Origin: Sphingomonas sp. 32-62-10
Lineage (GTDB): Bacteria > Pseudomonadota > Alphaproteobacteria > Sphingomonadales > Sphingomonadaceae
Direction: 5' to 3'
DNA length: 64,000 bases
NCBI GenBank assembly: GCA_002280555.1
Contig: NCEE01000009.1
Location: forward strand, 84,150 to 148,149
Of the stretch, positions 8,046 through 21,000 are shown in pieces. The stretch's first letter is position 1; each line of letters starts with the position of its first letter. The notes beneath the pieces are model-generated. The model was not told the origin of the DNA. It made no database searches and saw only the letters and a list, made by a program, of their open reading frames with translations. Both the position numbers and the translations under genes were made by a program.

Positions 8046-9065
8046 TCAGGCGTGGACGATCGATACCTGCGTACCGGGGGTAAGATCGGTTATCTCAACC
8101 TTGGCCTTTAGCTGTTTGGCGAGAGCCTCAATGATGCTGGTGCCCAAACCCGGCTCGGGAACAGCATCTCCCTTGGGCATGCCAACGCCGTCATCGCTCA
8201 CTGATAACGCCCAGGCGTCGCCCAGCGATTGATAGCCGACCTTGATAACGCCCCGCCGGTGGCTCGGAAAAGCGTGTTTCAGCGCGTTGATCACCAGTTC
8301 GGTGACAATCAACCCCAGGCTGACCGATGTGTCCGCCGTTGCCATGCTGTCATCGACCTCGACCGCAATCGAAATCTGGTCGTGATCGCGGATCATCGAC
8401 GCGCCCAGGCTGGCGCACAGATCGGTGAGGTAATTGGCGATCTTGACGTCGCCAATGCTCGACACCGCCAACTGACGTTGCACGGCAGCGACGGACATGA
8501 CGCGCTGATGCGCATCACGGAGATGGACGCGGGTTTCCTCCGACTGGACCCGGCGAGCGCTCAGCAGCAACACGCTGGCGACGATCTGCAGGCTGTTGGC
8601 GACGCGGTGCTGCAGTTCCTGCAGGAGGATGGTCTTCTCGCGAAGCAGATCATCCTTCGCCTTCAATGCCAACCGCATCTCAGTAACGTCGCTGATCGTC
8701 AAAATAATCAGCACCGTCTCGGTATCGCCGTAATCGAGATGGCGGGCGGTGAGGACCAGCTTGCGATCGCCAGTGTCGGCGAAGTGCGCATCCATTTCAT
8801 AGGGACCGATTTCGGTACTGCCTGCTGCGGTAGCGCGCAATAATGTGGTAAGCTGGGGCGTCGCCCATTGGCCTGCGCCGACTGCCGCCAACTTCATGCC
8901 GATCAAATCGGCATCGTCCCGCAAATACGCATCACAAAACGACCTACTGGCTGCCTTCACCACCAGATTGTCGTCAATCAAGAGCGATGGCACTTCGGAT
9001 GCCGTGATCAACGCCAACGCCAGCCTGTTCAATACTTCGGGATGGAGTGGCCGGGTATTCGACAA
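8046..9065 (-). CDS. PAS-type sensor histidine kinase of the HisKA_2 family
   Basis: This protein of about 339 residues has an N-terminal PAS-like domain (residues about 20-130: LLIDDNLVVKAASRSFCDAYL ... LIILTISDVTE), a coiled-coil linker, a HisKA_2 dimerisation/phosphoacceptor segment LLQELQHRVANSLQIV with His153, and a C-terminal HATPase (LIVTELVINALKHAFP N-box, SDDGVGMP and GLGTSII boxes). No membrane segment or receiver domain is visible, so it should be a soluble sensor. HisKA_2 kinases in sphingomonads often feed the general stress response through PhyR, but no partner gene is adjacent. The start is a TTG at 9065 after AAAGGGGG; the open frame extends further upstream without homology. 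It lies downstream of the LPOR gene on the same strand. Confidence 0.82.
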   Translation of the reverse strand: MSNTRPLHPEVLNRLALALITASEVPSLLIDDNLVVKAASRSFCDAYLRDDADLIGMKLAAVGAGQWATPQLTTLLRATAAGSTEIGPYEMDAHFADTGDRKLVLTARHLDYGDTETVLIILTISDVTEMRLALKAKDDLLREKTILLQELQHRVANSLQIVASVLLLSARRVQSEETRVHLRDAHQRVMSVAAVQRQLAVSSIGDVKIANYLTDLCASLGASMIRDHDQISIAVEVDDSMATADTSVSLGLIVTELVINALKHAFPSHRRGVIKVGYQSLGDAWALSVSDDGVGMPKGDAVPEPGLGTSIIEALAKQLKAKVEITDLTPGTQVSIVHA

Positions 9066-9217
9066 AATGGCCCCCTTTCTTGGGGACCGGAGGCTCGCGG
9101 TGCGAAAGCCATCCCCGGCAGAGCAATGTGAGAATGCGCTGTTTCGTTCTAACGCCGCAGGATCATAGCATGTTCCCATGAAACTGCGGAGAAATAAGTC
9201 ACTGTTGCGCCGGGCGT

Positions 9218-10180
9218 TCAGGCCAGCCCCACGAGACGCTCGCTCAGCGCCCATAACCGCTGCGATCGAGTGGTATCGGTCGCCTTGCTCGACAAGCTTT
9301 GCGCAAAGGCGGCACGACCTTCCTGCTGACGGTTGCCCCAACTCCAGTGCACGCCGGACTGCGTGAAATCTGGGTCTGCCACCACCTGCGCGACCCGGTC
9401 GCCCGACAGCGGCTGTGAGACATAGCCCTTGGTGATGTTTTTCTGGAACCAGGGGAATATCTTCTGGAACAGCTTCGGCGCGTTGCGAAACAGCGGCGTT
9501 TCCGCGACACAACCCGGGTAGAGCGTGCTGAAGATGATCCCGGACTTGTCATGAAACCGCGCATGGAACTCGCGGCTCATCATCATCGTGCAGAGCTTAC
9601 TGTCCTTATACGCCTTACCCGCTTTAAAGGGTTTGCCGTCGATCATCGCAATCGGTGCCTTGAAACCTGCCTCGAACCCTTCGAAATTGCCGAGATCGGC
9701 AGGTGCGGGAATGGGGATGCGGCCGCCGAATTCCTCGGAATTCGCGGTGACGGTGCCAAGCGTTACAAGCCGCGGCGCGGGAGCTCGCTTCAGATCGTCG
9801 AGCATCAGGTTGGCGAGCAGAAAATGACCGAGATAATTGGTCGCAACGCTTAGTTCATATCCCTCGGGTGAACGGGCGGGTTCCTTCAGCAGCGGCAGAT
9901 AGGTCGCGGCATTGCATACCAGCGCATCAAGTGGACGGCCACTGGCGCGAAACGCCGCCGCGAAACCGCGCACCGATTCCAACGACGCGAGATCGAGATG
10001 GACAAGGTCATATCGATCCTTGGGCAGGCCAAGCCCGGTCGCTGCCGCCGCGGCCTTGTTCAGATCGCGGCACGCCATGATGACATGCCAGCCGCGCTCA
10101 ATCAGCGACGCGGTCGCATAAAGGCCAACGCCGGACGATGCCCCTGTGATGATCGCCAGAGGCAAATTTGCTTTCGTCAT
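9218..10180 (-). CDS. Light-dependent protochlorophyllide reductase homologue (LPOR)
   Basis: This 320-residue short-chain dehydrogenase has the specific signature of light-dependent NADPH:protochlorophyllide oxidoreductase rather than a generic SDR. It shows the nucleotide-binding TGASSGVGLY (residues 12-21), CNAATYLPL, the catalytic AYKDSKLC (Tyr191, Lys195), FSTLYPGCVAETPLFR with the conserved Cys224, FQKNITKGYVSQ, and a C-terminal SGVHWSWGNRQ ... LWALSERLVGLA block that is essentially that of cyanobacterial and plant enzymes. LPOR reduces ring D of protochlorophyllide on illumination, a step in (bacterio)chlorophyll synthesis. LPORs are known from cyanobacteria, plants and some aerobic anoxygenic phototrophic Proteobacteria such as Dinoroseobacter. 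No other bch, crt or puf gene is in the window, so phototrophy cannot be confirmed. Confidence 0.85.
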   Translation of the reverse strand: MTKANLPLAIITGASSGVGLYATASLIERGWHVIMACRDLNKAAAAATGLGLPKDRYDLVHLDLASLESVRGFAAAFRASGRPLDALVCNAATYLPLLKEPARSPEGYELSVATNYLGHFLLANLMLDDLKRAPAPRLVTLGTVTANSEEFGGRIPIPAPADLGNFEGFEAGFKAPIAMIDGKPFKAGKAYKDSKLCTMMMSREFHARFHDKSGIIFSTLYPGCVAETPLFRNAPKLFQKIFPWFQKNITKGYVSQPLSGDRVAQVVADPDFTQSGVHWSWGNRQQEGRAAFAQSLSSKATDTTRSQRLWALSERLVGLA

Positions 10181-10261
10181 GCGCCGATCGTCCCTTCATT
10201 TCCACGACCGACTCTTTGCGATGCGACACGGCCCAAGGCAAGGCTCGGTCTTTCGCTCGGT

Positions 10262-10846
10262 CTAATCGAGCCGCGCTCGAACTTCGTCGCGCAACACCGG
10301 GAGGACATCGGCCTCGAACCAAGGGTTTTTCTGCATCCAGCCCGTGCTGCGCCACGACGGATGGGGCAGCGGGAAGATCGCCCCGCCATGGCTGGCAAAG
10401 CCGCGCACCGCCGCGGTCAACGTCTGCTTGCCGCGCGGTGCGAGGTAGCGCGCTTGTGCATATTGGCCGACAAGCAGGGTCAGCCGGTCATCCGGGAGCA
10501 GCGCGAGCACCTGATCATGCCATAATGGCGCGCATTCCGAGCGTGGCGGCAAGTCACCTGAAGCGCCCGTCCCCGGATAGCAAAACCCCATCGGCACCAG
10601 CGCGACGATGGCCGGATCATAGAAAAGGTCCGGAGACAGGCCCGTCCAGTCACGCAGCCTTTCGCCGCTCGCGTCGTCCCACGGCACCCCGCTTTCATGC
10701 ACGCGTGTGCCGGGGGCCTGGCCGATGATTACGATCCGCGACGTCGCGCTGAATTGCACAATCGGCCGCGGTCCGGCAGCCAGCGCCTTAGCGCATACGC
10801 GGCAGGCACGAATCTCTGCCCGCAGTGCATCTGCATCGTCCGCCAC
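10262..10846 (-). CDS. Uracil-DNA glycosylase family protein
   Basis: This protein of about 194 residues belongs to the uracil-DNA glycosylase superfamily, family 4/5-like group (COG1573 type). Motif 1 is IIGQAPGTRVHESGVPWDDASGERLRDW and motif 2 is PLPHPSWRSTGWMQKNPWF. Early cysteines in ACRVCA, with another in MGFCYPG or SECAPLW, are candidates for an iron-sulfur cluster. Such enzymes remove uracil or related damaged bases as the first step of base-excision repair. The GTG at 10846 (VADDADALRAEIRAC) is preferred over further upstream codons because homologous proteins begin a few residues before the CxxC; GAGG lies about 9 bases upstream. It follows LPOR divergently from rplJ. Confidence 0.75.
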   Translation of the reverse strand: MADDADALRAEIRACRVCAKALAAGPRPIVQFSATSRIVIIGQAPGTRVHESGVPWDDASGERLRDWTGLSPDLFYDPAIVALVPMGFCYPGTGASGDLPPRSECAPLWHDQVLALLPDDRLTLLVGQYAQARYLAPRGKQTLTAAVRGFASHGGAIFPLPHPSWRSTGWMQKNPWFEADVLPVLRDEVRARLD

Positions 10847-10972
10847 TTTGCTTGGCCTCGCTTCCCGATCAGTTGATCCTATGACGCGCGACGGCGGATC
10901 GCGCCACTCAACAAGCGTTGCCAGCGCGTCACACTGCACAATTGCCGCGCGTGCTGGACGATCGCGCAGCAA

Positions 10973-11274
10973 TTGACTTTTGCGACGATACCGCTATCCG
11001 CACGCCATCACTTGGCCAGCGCTCGCGCCAGCCAGGTTGCCGTCCGAGACAGTAGGTGGCCGGAATTCTCCGGTCTTAATTTCCTGCCGAGACGGGGAAT
11101 GGAATTTTTGCCGCTCGCGCAGCCTTTGTGCTCGTGACGGTTTGCTGCCGCCGCAGGCGGTCAGTTTCCCATGCCCCATCGAATGGACACCCTGGATGCT
11201 GGGGATAGTCCCCTGCGTCCGGTTTGAACCGGGCAGGTCGCTTAGGCGGCCTGTTCAAACACGTGGAGAATGGC
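10973..11274 (+). promoter_or_regulatory. rplJ promoter candidate and L10 leader RNA
   Basis: This 300-base non-coding stretch precedes rplJ. A promoter candidate is TTGACT (10973-10978) with TATCCG 16 bases downstream. The last 80 bases contain the hairpin CCGGTTTGAACCGG and a second stem CAGG...CCTG just before the ribosome binding site, which fits the L10(L12) autoregulatory leader known for this operon in many bacteria. No structure prediction was run. Confidence 0.45.
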
Positions 11275-11790
11275 ATGGATCGTGCTGAAAAGTCCGAACT
11301 CGTTGCCGAGCTGAACCGCAATTTTGCCGAAGTCGGCGTGGTCGTCGTGACCCGCAACCTCGGCATGACCGTTGCACAGTCATCTGTGCTGCGGACAAAA
11401 ATGCGCGAAGCCGGGGCGAGCTACAAGGTCTCGAAGAACAAGCTTGCCAAGATCGCGCTCGATGGCACCGACTATCTCTCGCTGGGCGATATGCTCACCG
11501 GGCCAGTCGGTCTTGCCACCTCTGTTGATCCCGTCGCGGCCGCCAAGGTGGCCGTGGAATTCGCGAAGACGAACGACAAGTTCGAAATCGTGGGTGGGGC
11601 AATGGGCGCGACCGTCCTTGACGTTGACGGTGTGAAGGCACTCGCCACGATGCCCTCGCTGGATGAACTGCGTGCCAAGATCCTCGGTCTGCTTGTTGCC
11701 CCGGCAACCAAGCTGGCGACGATCACGCAGGCCCCGGCAGCGCAGCTTGCGCGCGTTCTTTCCGCCTATGCGGAGAAGGAAGCAGCCTGA
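11275..11790 (+). CDS. rplJ: Large ribosomal subunit protein L10
   Basis: L10 (171 residues) forms the base of the ribosomal stalk and binds L7/L12 dimers. The family N-terminal block MDRAEKSELVAELNRNFAEV is followed by VVVTRNLGMTV, KNKLAKIAL, the central VGGAMGATVLDVDGVKALATMPS segment, and a C-terminal helix that docks L7/L12. The ATG at 11275 is used; an upstream in-frame GTG at 11224 would translate the leader. It is co-transcribed with rplL 76 bases downstream. L10-L12 typically represses its own translation through the leader described above. Confidence 0.97.
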   Translation: MDRAEKSELVAELNRNFAEVGVVVVTRNLGMTVAQSSVLRTKMREAGASYKVSKNKLAKIALDGTDYLSLGDMLTGPVGLATSVDPVAAAKVAVEFAKTNDKFEIVGGAMGATVLDVDGVKALATMPSLDELRAKILGLLVAPATKLATITQAPAAQLARVLSAYAEKEAA

Positions 11791-11866
11791 TTTTCGGGCA
11801 TCCGTTTTTTGACCTGACAACGATGGGGTACCGCAGATTTTTCGGGCCCCGAACTGGAGAATACAC

Positions 11867-12247
11867 ATGGCAGACCTGAACGCGCTCGTTGAGAGCCTGA
11901 GCGAACTGACCGTCCTCGAAGCCGCTGAGCTGTCGAAGATGCTTGAAGAAAAGTGGGGCGTCAGCGCCGCAGCCGCCGTTGCGGTTGCAGCACCTGGTGC
12001 CGGCGGCGGAGCAGCAGCACCTGCAGCCGAAGAGCAGACTGAATTCGACGTGATCCTGACCGGCGACGGTGGCAAGAAGATCAACGTCATCAAGGAAGTC
12101 CGCGCCCTGACCGGCCTCGGCCTCACCGAAGCCAAGACGCTGGTGGAATCGGCACCAAAGGCCGTCAAGGAAGGCGTGTCGAAGGACGAAGCCGAAAAGA
12201 TCAAGAAGCAGCTCGAAGAAGCCGGCGCGACCGTCGAACTCAAGTAA
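11867..12247 (+). CDS. rplL: Large ribosomal subunit protein L7/L12
   Basis: This 126-residue stalk protein recruits translational GTPases. It has an N-terminal dimerisation/L10-binding helix pair (ALVESLSELTVLEAAELSKML), an Ala/Gly-rich hinge around residues 38-55, and the C-terminal factor-binding domain with EFDVILTGDGGKKINVIKEVR and GLGLTEAKTLVESAPK. A clear ribosome binding site (ACTGGAGAA) precedes the ATG. A terminator follows about 50 bases after the stop, separating this operon from rpoB. Confidence 0.97.
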   Translation: MADLNALVESLSELTVLEAAELSKMLEEKWGVSAAAAVAVAAPGAGGGAAAPAAEEQTEFDVILTGDGGKKINVIKEVRALTGLGLTEAKTLVESAPKAVKEGVSKDEAEKIKKQLEEAGATVELK

Positions 12248-12296
12248 TTCTCGCAACAGGGGGTTGGCGTGCCAATCCCCGTTCGATGACAATCAA

Positions 12297-12324
12297 GGGC
12301 GGCCCGATCGGGTCGCCCTTTTTT
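12297..12324 (+). terminator. Terminator of rplJ-rplL
   Basis: A near-perfect stem GGGCGGCCC / GGGTCGCCC is followed by TTTTTTG. It lies between the convergent rplL and the membrane protein gene and might serve both. Confidence 0.85.
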
Positions 12325-12326
12325 GT

Positions 12327-13508
12327 TTACCGCCGCACGCCAATTTCGTGCAACCGATAGGTGATGCGATCGGCCATGCGCGGCCCTGTATCTAGCCACA
12401 GCGGTTGCATCTTTTCCTGTCCTTCACGCCCGACACCCAGAATCGTGCCGACCGCGTTGATCCGCGCGGTATCATCCGGATCTAGCCCGAAAGGTGCCAT
12501 GATCGGCTGATCGGTCGGGCGATCGAATACCGTTTGGAGCTGGGCGTTCTGGTGGGGATTGGCGGTGAGCAGCTGGACGAGAATGCGGACGTCGGTTGCG
12601 GCAACCGTGCCGATATTGTGGATTGCCAGTTCAAAATCGACCGACGCGCTGGTCAGATTGGTGCCGGCGCGACGGGCGATGAATTCGATCTCCAGCCAGG
12701 GGCGCAGGACCGGCGCTGCAACACGGGGAATCGCAGGTGAAGCTGGCGGCGCCACCGGCTCACGCCGCAACATCGACGGCGCAGGCGGCGATACTGGCGG
12801 CGGTGGCGGTGGCTGGATTGCCGGTTCGGGGTAAGGCACCGGCGGCGGCACTGGCACTGGCTGATTTTCGGTTCGTGGGGCGGCTTTCGCTTCGGGTCGG
12901 CGGCGACGCCACGCGATTAGCCCGCCAACCAACAACAGCGTAACCAGTGCCGCACCGCCGGCCCATAGAAACGCCGTATCGAGTTCAACCGCTGAAGGAC
13001 CTGGCTGTCGGTTTGGCTCATCAGCTATCGGACTTGGGACCGGGCTTGGCGCGGATTCAGGCGTCGATTGGTCGATTTGCACCGGCTCATTTGCCGGCGC
13101 AACGCTCTCGTCAGGCAAGACCGGCTGCGCTGTTGGTGACGGCGTTGGTGTTGGCAAGGCCGTTGGCGCACCCCCGCGCCCGCGCGATGCTGGTGAGCGG
13201 GCATCAATCGGCAGGCCAAGGCCAATCGGCCCCAGTTCAGGCTCTGGCACGACATCGGGCGGCGGCAGGCCACGCCGCGGTGAACGAGTGGGGCTCGCGG
13301 TTGGTGTTGGCGTTGCGGCGACCGGCGGGACGGTGACACCCTCCAACCCCGGCACATCCTGCCCGATCGGCATCGCTCCCGCTGCAACGGGTACCGCCAA
13401 GCCTGCAGTGGCGAGCATGGCACCCACAAGGCCAGACGAAAGCGGGCGGCGGGCCAGCATCATCCTCAGCTTGATTTGGCGCACAACAGTCGATTCGATC
13501 GTATCCAC
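12327..13508 (-). CDS. Proline-rich single-pass membrane protein of unknown function
   Basis: This 393-residue protein has a signal-peptide-like N-terminus (SGLVGAMLATAGLAVPVAAGAMP, residues about 25-46), then a low-complexity Pro/Thr/Ser region (PTPTASPTRSP and similar, residues 60-170). A single transmembrane helix (AFLWAGGAALVTLLLVGGLIAW, about 178-199) with an RRRRPEAK stop-transfer follows. A second Pro-rich linker leads to a folded C-terminal domain (about residues 270-390) beginning LRPWLEIEFIARRAGTNLTSASVDFELAIHNIG. That domain looks like a beta-sandwich of the type found beside 'NxGxxxAxxV' repeats, probably cytoplasmic. I do not recognise a named family. The GTG at 13508 has GGAAAGG upstream. 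It is convergent with rplL and divergent from rpoB. Confidence 0.7.
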   Translation of the reverse strand: MDTIESTVVRQIKLRMMLARRPLSSGLVGAMLATAGLAVPVAAGAMPIGQDVPGLEGVTVPPVAATPTPTASPTRSPRRGLPPPDVVPEPELGPIGLGLPIDARSPASRGRGGAPTALPTPTPSPTAQPVLPDESVAPANEPVQIDQSTPESAPSPVPSPIADEPNRQPGPSAVELDTAFLWAGGAALVTLLLVGGLIAWRRRRPEAKAAPRTENQPVPVPPPVPYPEPAIQPPPPPPVSPPAPSMLRREPVAPPASPAIPRVAAPVLRPWLEIEFIARRAGTNLTSASVDFELAIHNIGTVAATDVRILVQLLTANPHQNAQLQTVFDRPTDQPIMAPFGLDPDDTARINAVGTILGVGREGQEKMQPLWLDTGPRMADRITYRLHEIGVRR

Positions 13509-13840
13509 GCGCCTTTCCTAGCGATTTATCGCCCGCAGACAGCCCATCATCTGAGGATCGATGTGGTGAAACGGCACATTTTCAGGATGCGGGACCGTCC
13601 GGCGACTCTCGATCGCGGCAGATTGGCGGACAGATTGACATCCCCAGCCGCAAACCCTAGTTGGCGTATTCCATCACAGCTTTCGGGAAATGAGGCGCCG
13701 TCGCGCAGCACCTCGATCGTATAGAAAGTCGTGATTTCAGAGACGCTGCAAGCTGCGGTTCCCGCCACCAAACGGGACACGCGGCTTTTTGTGTCTCTGG
13801 CGTGCCCGACAATATTGGCTGATTGAGGCAAAAAAACTCC
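13509..13840 (+). promoter_or_regulatory. rpoB upstream region with promoter candidate
   Basis: A 330-base gene-free stretch before rpoB. The best promoter candidate is TTGACA (13635-13640) with TAGTTG 17 bases downstream, which would leave a 170-base leader. The leader contains TCCCG...CGGGA followed by a CTTTTT run (about 13757-13797), a possible attenuator. No gene is seen. Confidence 0.35.
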
Positions 13841-17992
<4,152 letters not shown>

Positions 17993-17997
17993 TTGGA

Positions 17998-18026
17998 GGA
18001 GCACTGCCTCCAGTAGGCAGTGCTCC
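17998..18026 (+). promoter_or_regulatory. rpoB-rpoC intercistronic hairpin
   Basis: A perfect 12-base inverted repeat GGAGCACTGCCT / AGGCAGTGCTCC with a 5-base loop begins 6 bases after the rpoB stop. No T-run follows (the next bases are CCTCCCCC), so it is not a simple terminator. An RNase III site or mRNA-stability element is more likely. Confidence 0.7.
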
Positions 18027-18073
18027 CCTCCCCCAGCCGAAATGAATTTTCCCGCCAAGCGAGGAATTGAGAA

Positions 18074-21000
18074 ATGAACGAACTGACCAACTTCGCAAAC
18101 CCGGTCGCCAAGCCGGAAACCTTTGACCAGATCCAGATCGGGATCGCCTCGCCGGATCGCATCCGGTCGTGGTCGTTCGGCGAGATCAAGAAGCCGGAGA
18201 CCATCAACTACCGCACGTTCAAGCCTGAGCGTGACGGCCTGTTCTGCGCACGCATCTTCGGGCCGATCAAAGATTACGAGTGCCTGTGCGGCAAGTACAA
18301 GCGCATGAAGTACAAGGGCATCGTCTGCGAAAAGTGCGGCGTTGAAGTCACCGTGTCGAAGGTTCGCCGTGAGCGGATGGGCCATATCGAGCTCGCCGCC
18401 CCGGTTGCGCATATCTGGTTCCTGAAGTCGCTGCCGAGCCGCATCGGCCTGCTGCTCGACATGCAGCTGAAGCAGCTTGAGCGTGTGCTGTATTTCGAAG
18501 CCTATATCGTCATCGAACCGGGCATCACCCCGCTGGAGAAGTTCCAGCTGATGACCGAAGACGAGCTGCTCGACGCGCAGGATCAATATGGCGAAGACGC
18601 GTTCTCGGCCGGGATCGGTGCCGAAGCCGTGCGGATCATGCTGCAGGACCTCGATCTTGAGGGTGAGCGCAAGGAGCTGCTCGAAGAGCTGGCGGTCACG
18701 AAGTCGGAACTGAAGCCAAAGAAGATCATCAAGCGGCTGAAGGTCGTCGAAAGCTTCATCGATTCGGGCAACAAGCCTGAGTGGATGATCCTTGAGGTCG
18801 TGCCGGTCATCCCGCCCGAACTGCGCCCGCTGGTGCCGCTCGACGGTGGCCGCTTTGCGACGTCGGATCTGAACGATCTCTATCGCCGCGTCATCAACCG
18901 CAACAACCGCCTGAAGCGGCTGATGGAGCTGCGCGCGCCGGACATCATCGTCCGCAACGAAAAGCGTATGTTGCAGGAAGCCGTCGACGCGCTGTTCGAT
19001 AACGGCCGCCGCGGCCGCACGATCACGGGCGCCAACAAGCGTCCGCTCAAGTCGCTGTCCGATATGCTCAAGGGCAAGCAGGGCCGTTTCCGTCAGAATC
19101 TGCTCGGCAAGCGAGTCGATTATTCGGGTCGTTCGGTTATCGTGACCGGGCCGGAACTGAAGCTGCACCAGTGCGGCCTGCCGAAGAAGATGGCGCTCGA
19201 GCTGTTCAAGCCGTTCATCTATGCGCGCCTTGACGCCAAGGGTCTGTCGATGACCCTCAAGCAGGCGAAGAAGTGGGTCGAGAAGGAGCGCAAGGAAGTC
19301 TGGGACATCCTCGACGAGGTGATCCGCGAGCATCCCGTGATGCTCAACCGCGCGCCGACGCTTCACCGTCTCGGCATCCAGGCGTTCGAACCCGTGCTGA
19401 TCGAGGGCAAGGCGATCCAGCTTCATCCGCTCGTCTGCTCGGCGTTCAACGCCGACTTTGACGGCGATCAGATGGCCGTCCACGTGCCGCTGTCGCTGGA
19501 AGCGCAGCTCGAAGCACGCGTGCTGATGATGTCGACCAACAACATTCTGTCTCCTGCCAACGGCAAGCCGATCATCGTGCCGTCGCAGGACATGGTGCTG
19601 GGCCTCTATTACATCACGATGATGAAGGAGGGTGAGCCCGGCGAAGGCATGATGCTGACCGACATGGCCGAAGTGCATCACGCACTCGATTCAGGCGCCG
19701 TGACGCTCCACACCAAGGTCATCGCCCGTGTTCCGCAGACTGATGAGGCGGGCAAGCCCTATCTCAAGCGGTTCGAGACGACCCCGGGCCGCATGCTGCT
19801 CGGTGAAACGCTGCCGAAGAGCGCCAAGGTGCCGTTCGACATCGTCAACCGTCTGTTGACCAAGAAGGACGTCGGCGACGTGATCGACGAGGTCTATCGT
19901 CACACCGGCCAGAAGGAGACCGTGCTGTTCGCCGATGCGATCATGGCGCTCGGTTTCCGCCACGCGTTCAAGGCCGGCATCTCGTTCGGCAAGGACGACA
20001 TGATCATCCCGGACGCGAAGATCGGCTTGGTCGATGATGCGCGTGCGCAGGTGAAGGATTATGAGCAGCAATATCAGGACGGCCTGATCACCCAGCAGGA
20101 AAAGTACAACAAGGTGATCGACGCCTGGAGCCGTTGCGGAGACCAGGTGGCGAACGCCATGATGGACGAGATCAAGTCGATCAAGAAGCTGCCCAATGGC
20201 CGCGAAGCCCCGATCAACTCGATCTACATGATGGCGCACTCGGGCGCCCGTGGTTCGCAGGCACAGATCAAGCAGCTTGCTGGTATGCGCGGGCTGATGG
20301 CCAAGCCATCGGGCGAGATCATCGAAACGCCGATCATCTCGAACTTCAAGGAAGGCCTGACCGTCCTTGAGTACTTCAACTCCACCCACGGTGCCCGTAA
20401 GGGTCTTGCGGATACGGCGTTGAAGACGGCGAACTCGGGGTATCTCACCCGTCGTCTGGTCGACGTGTCGCAGGATTGCGTCATCGTCGAGCTCGATTGC
20501 GGTACCGAACGGGCGCTGGAAATGCGCGCGATCGTGCAGGGCGGCTCGACGATCGCTTCACTCGGCGAGCGTATTCTGGGTCGCACCACGGCTGAGGACA
20601 TCATCGATCCGAAGACCAACGCGACCGTCATCCCATCGGGCACTTTGCTCGACGAGCCGATGATCGCGACGATCGAGGCGCTGGGCACGCAAAGCTGCAA
20701 GATCCGCAGCCCGCTCGTGTGCGAAACCAAGATCGGCGTCTGTGGCAAATGCTATGGTCGCGATCTGGCTCGCGGTACGCCGGTGAATATCGGTGAGGCG
20801 GTCGGCGTTATTGCTGCCCAGTCGATCGGTGAGCCGGGCACCCAGCTGACGATGCGGACCTTCCACATCGGCGGCGCGGCGCAGCTCAACGAGCAGTCGA
20901 ACCTCGAAGCCGTGGCCGATGGCCGGATGGAATATCGCGACCTGCGGATCATCGAGGATCAGCGTGGCCGCCGCGTGGTGCTGAGCCGCTCGGGCGAACT

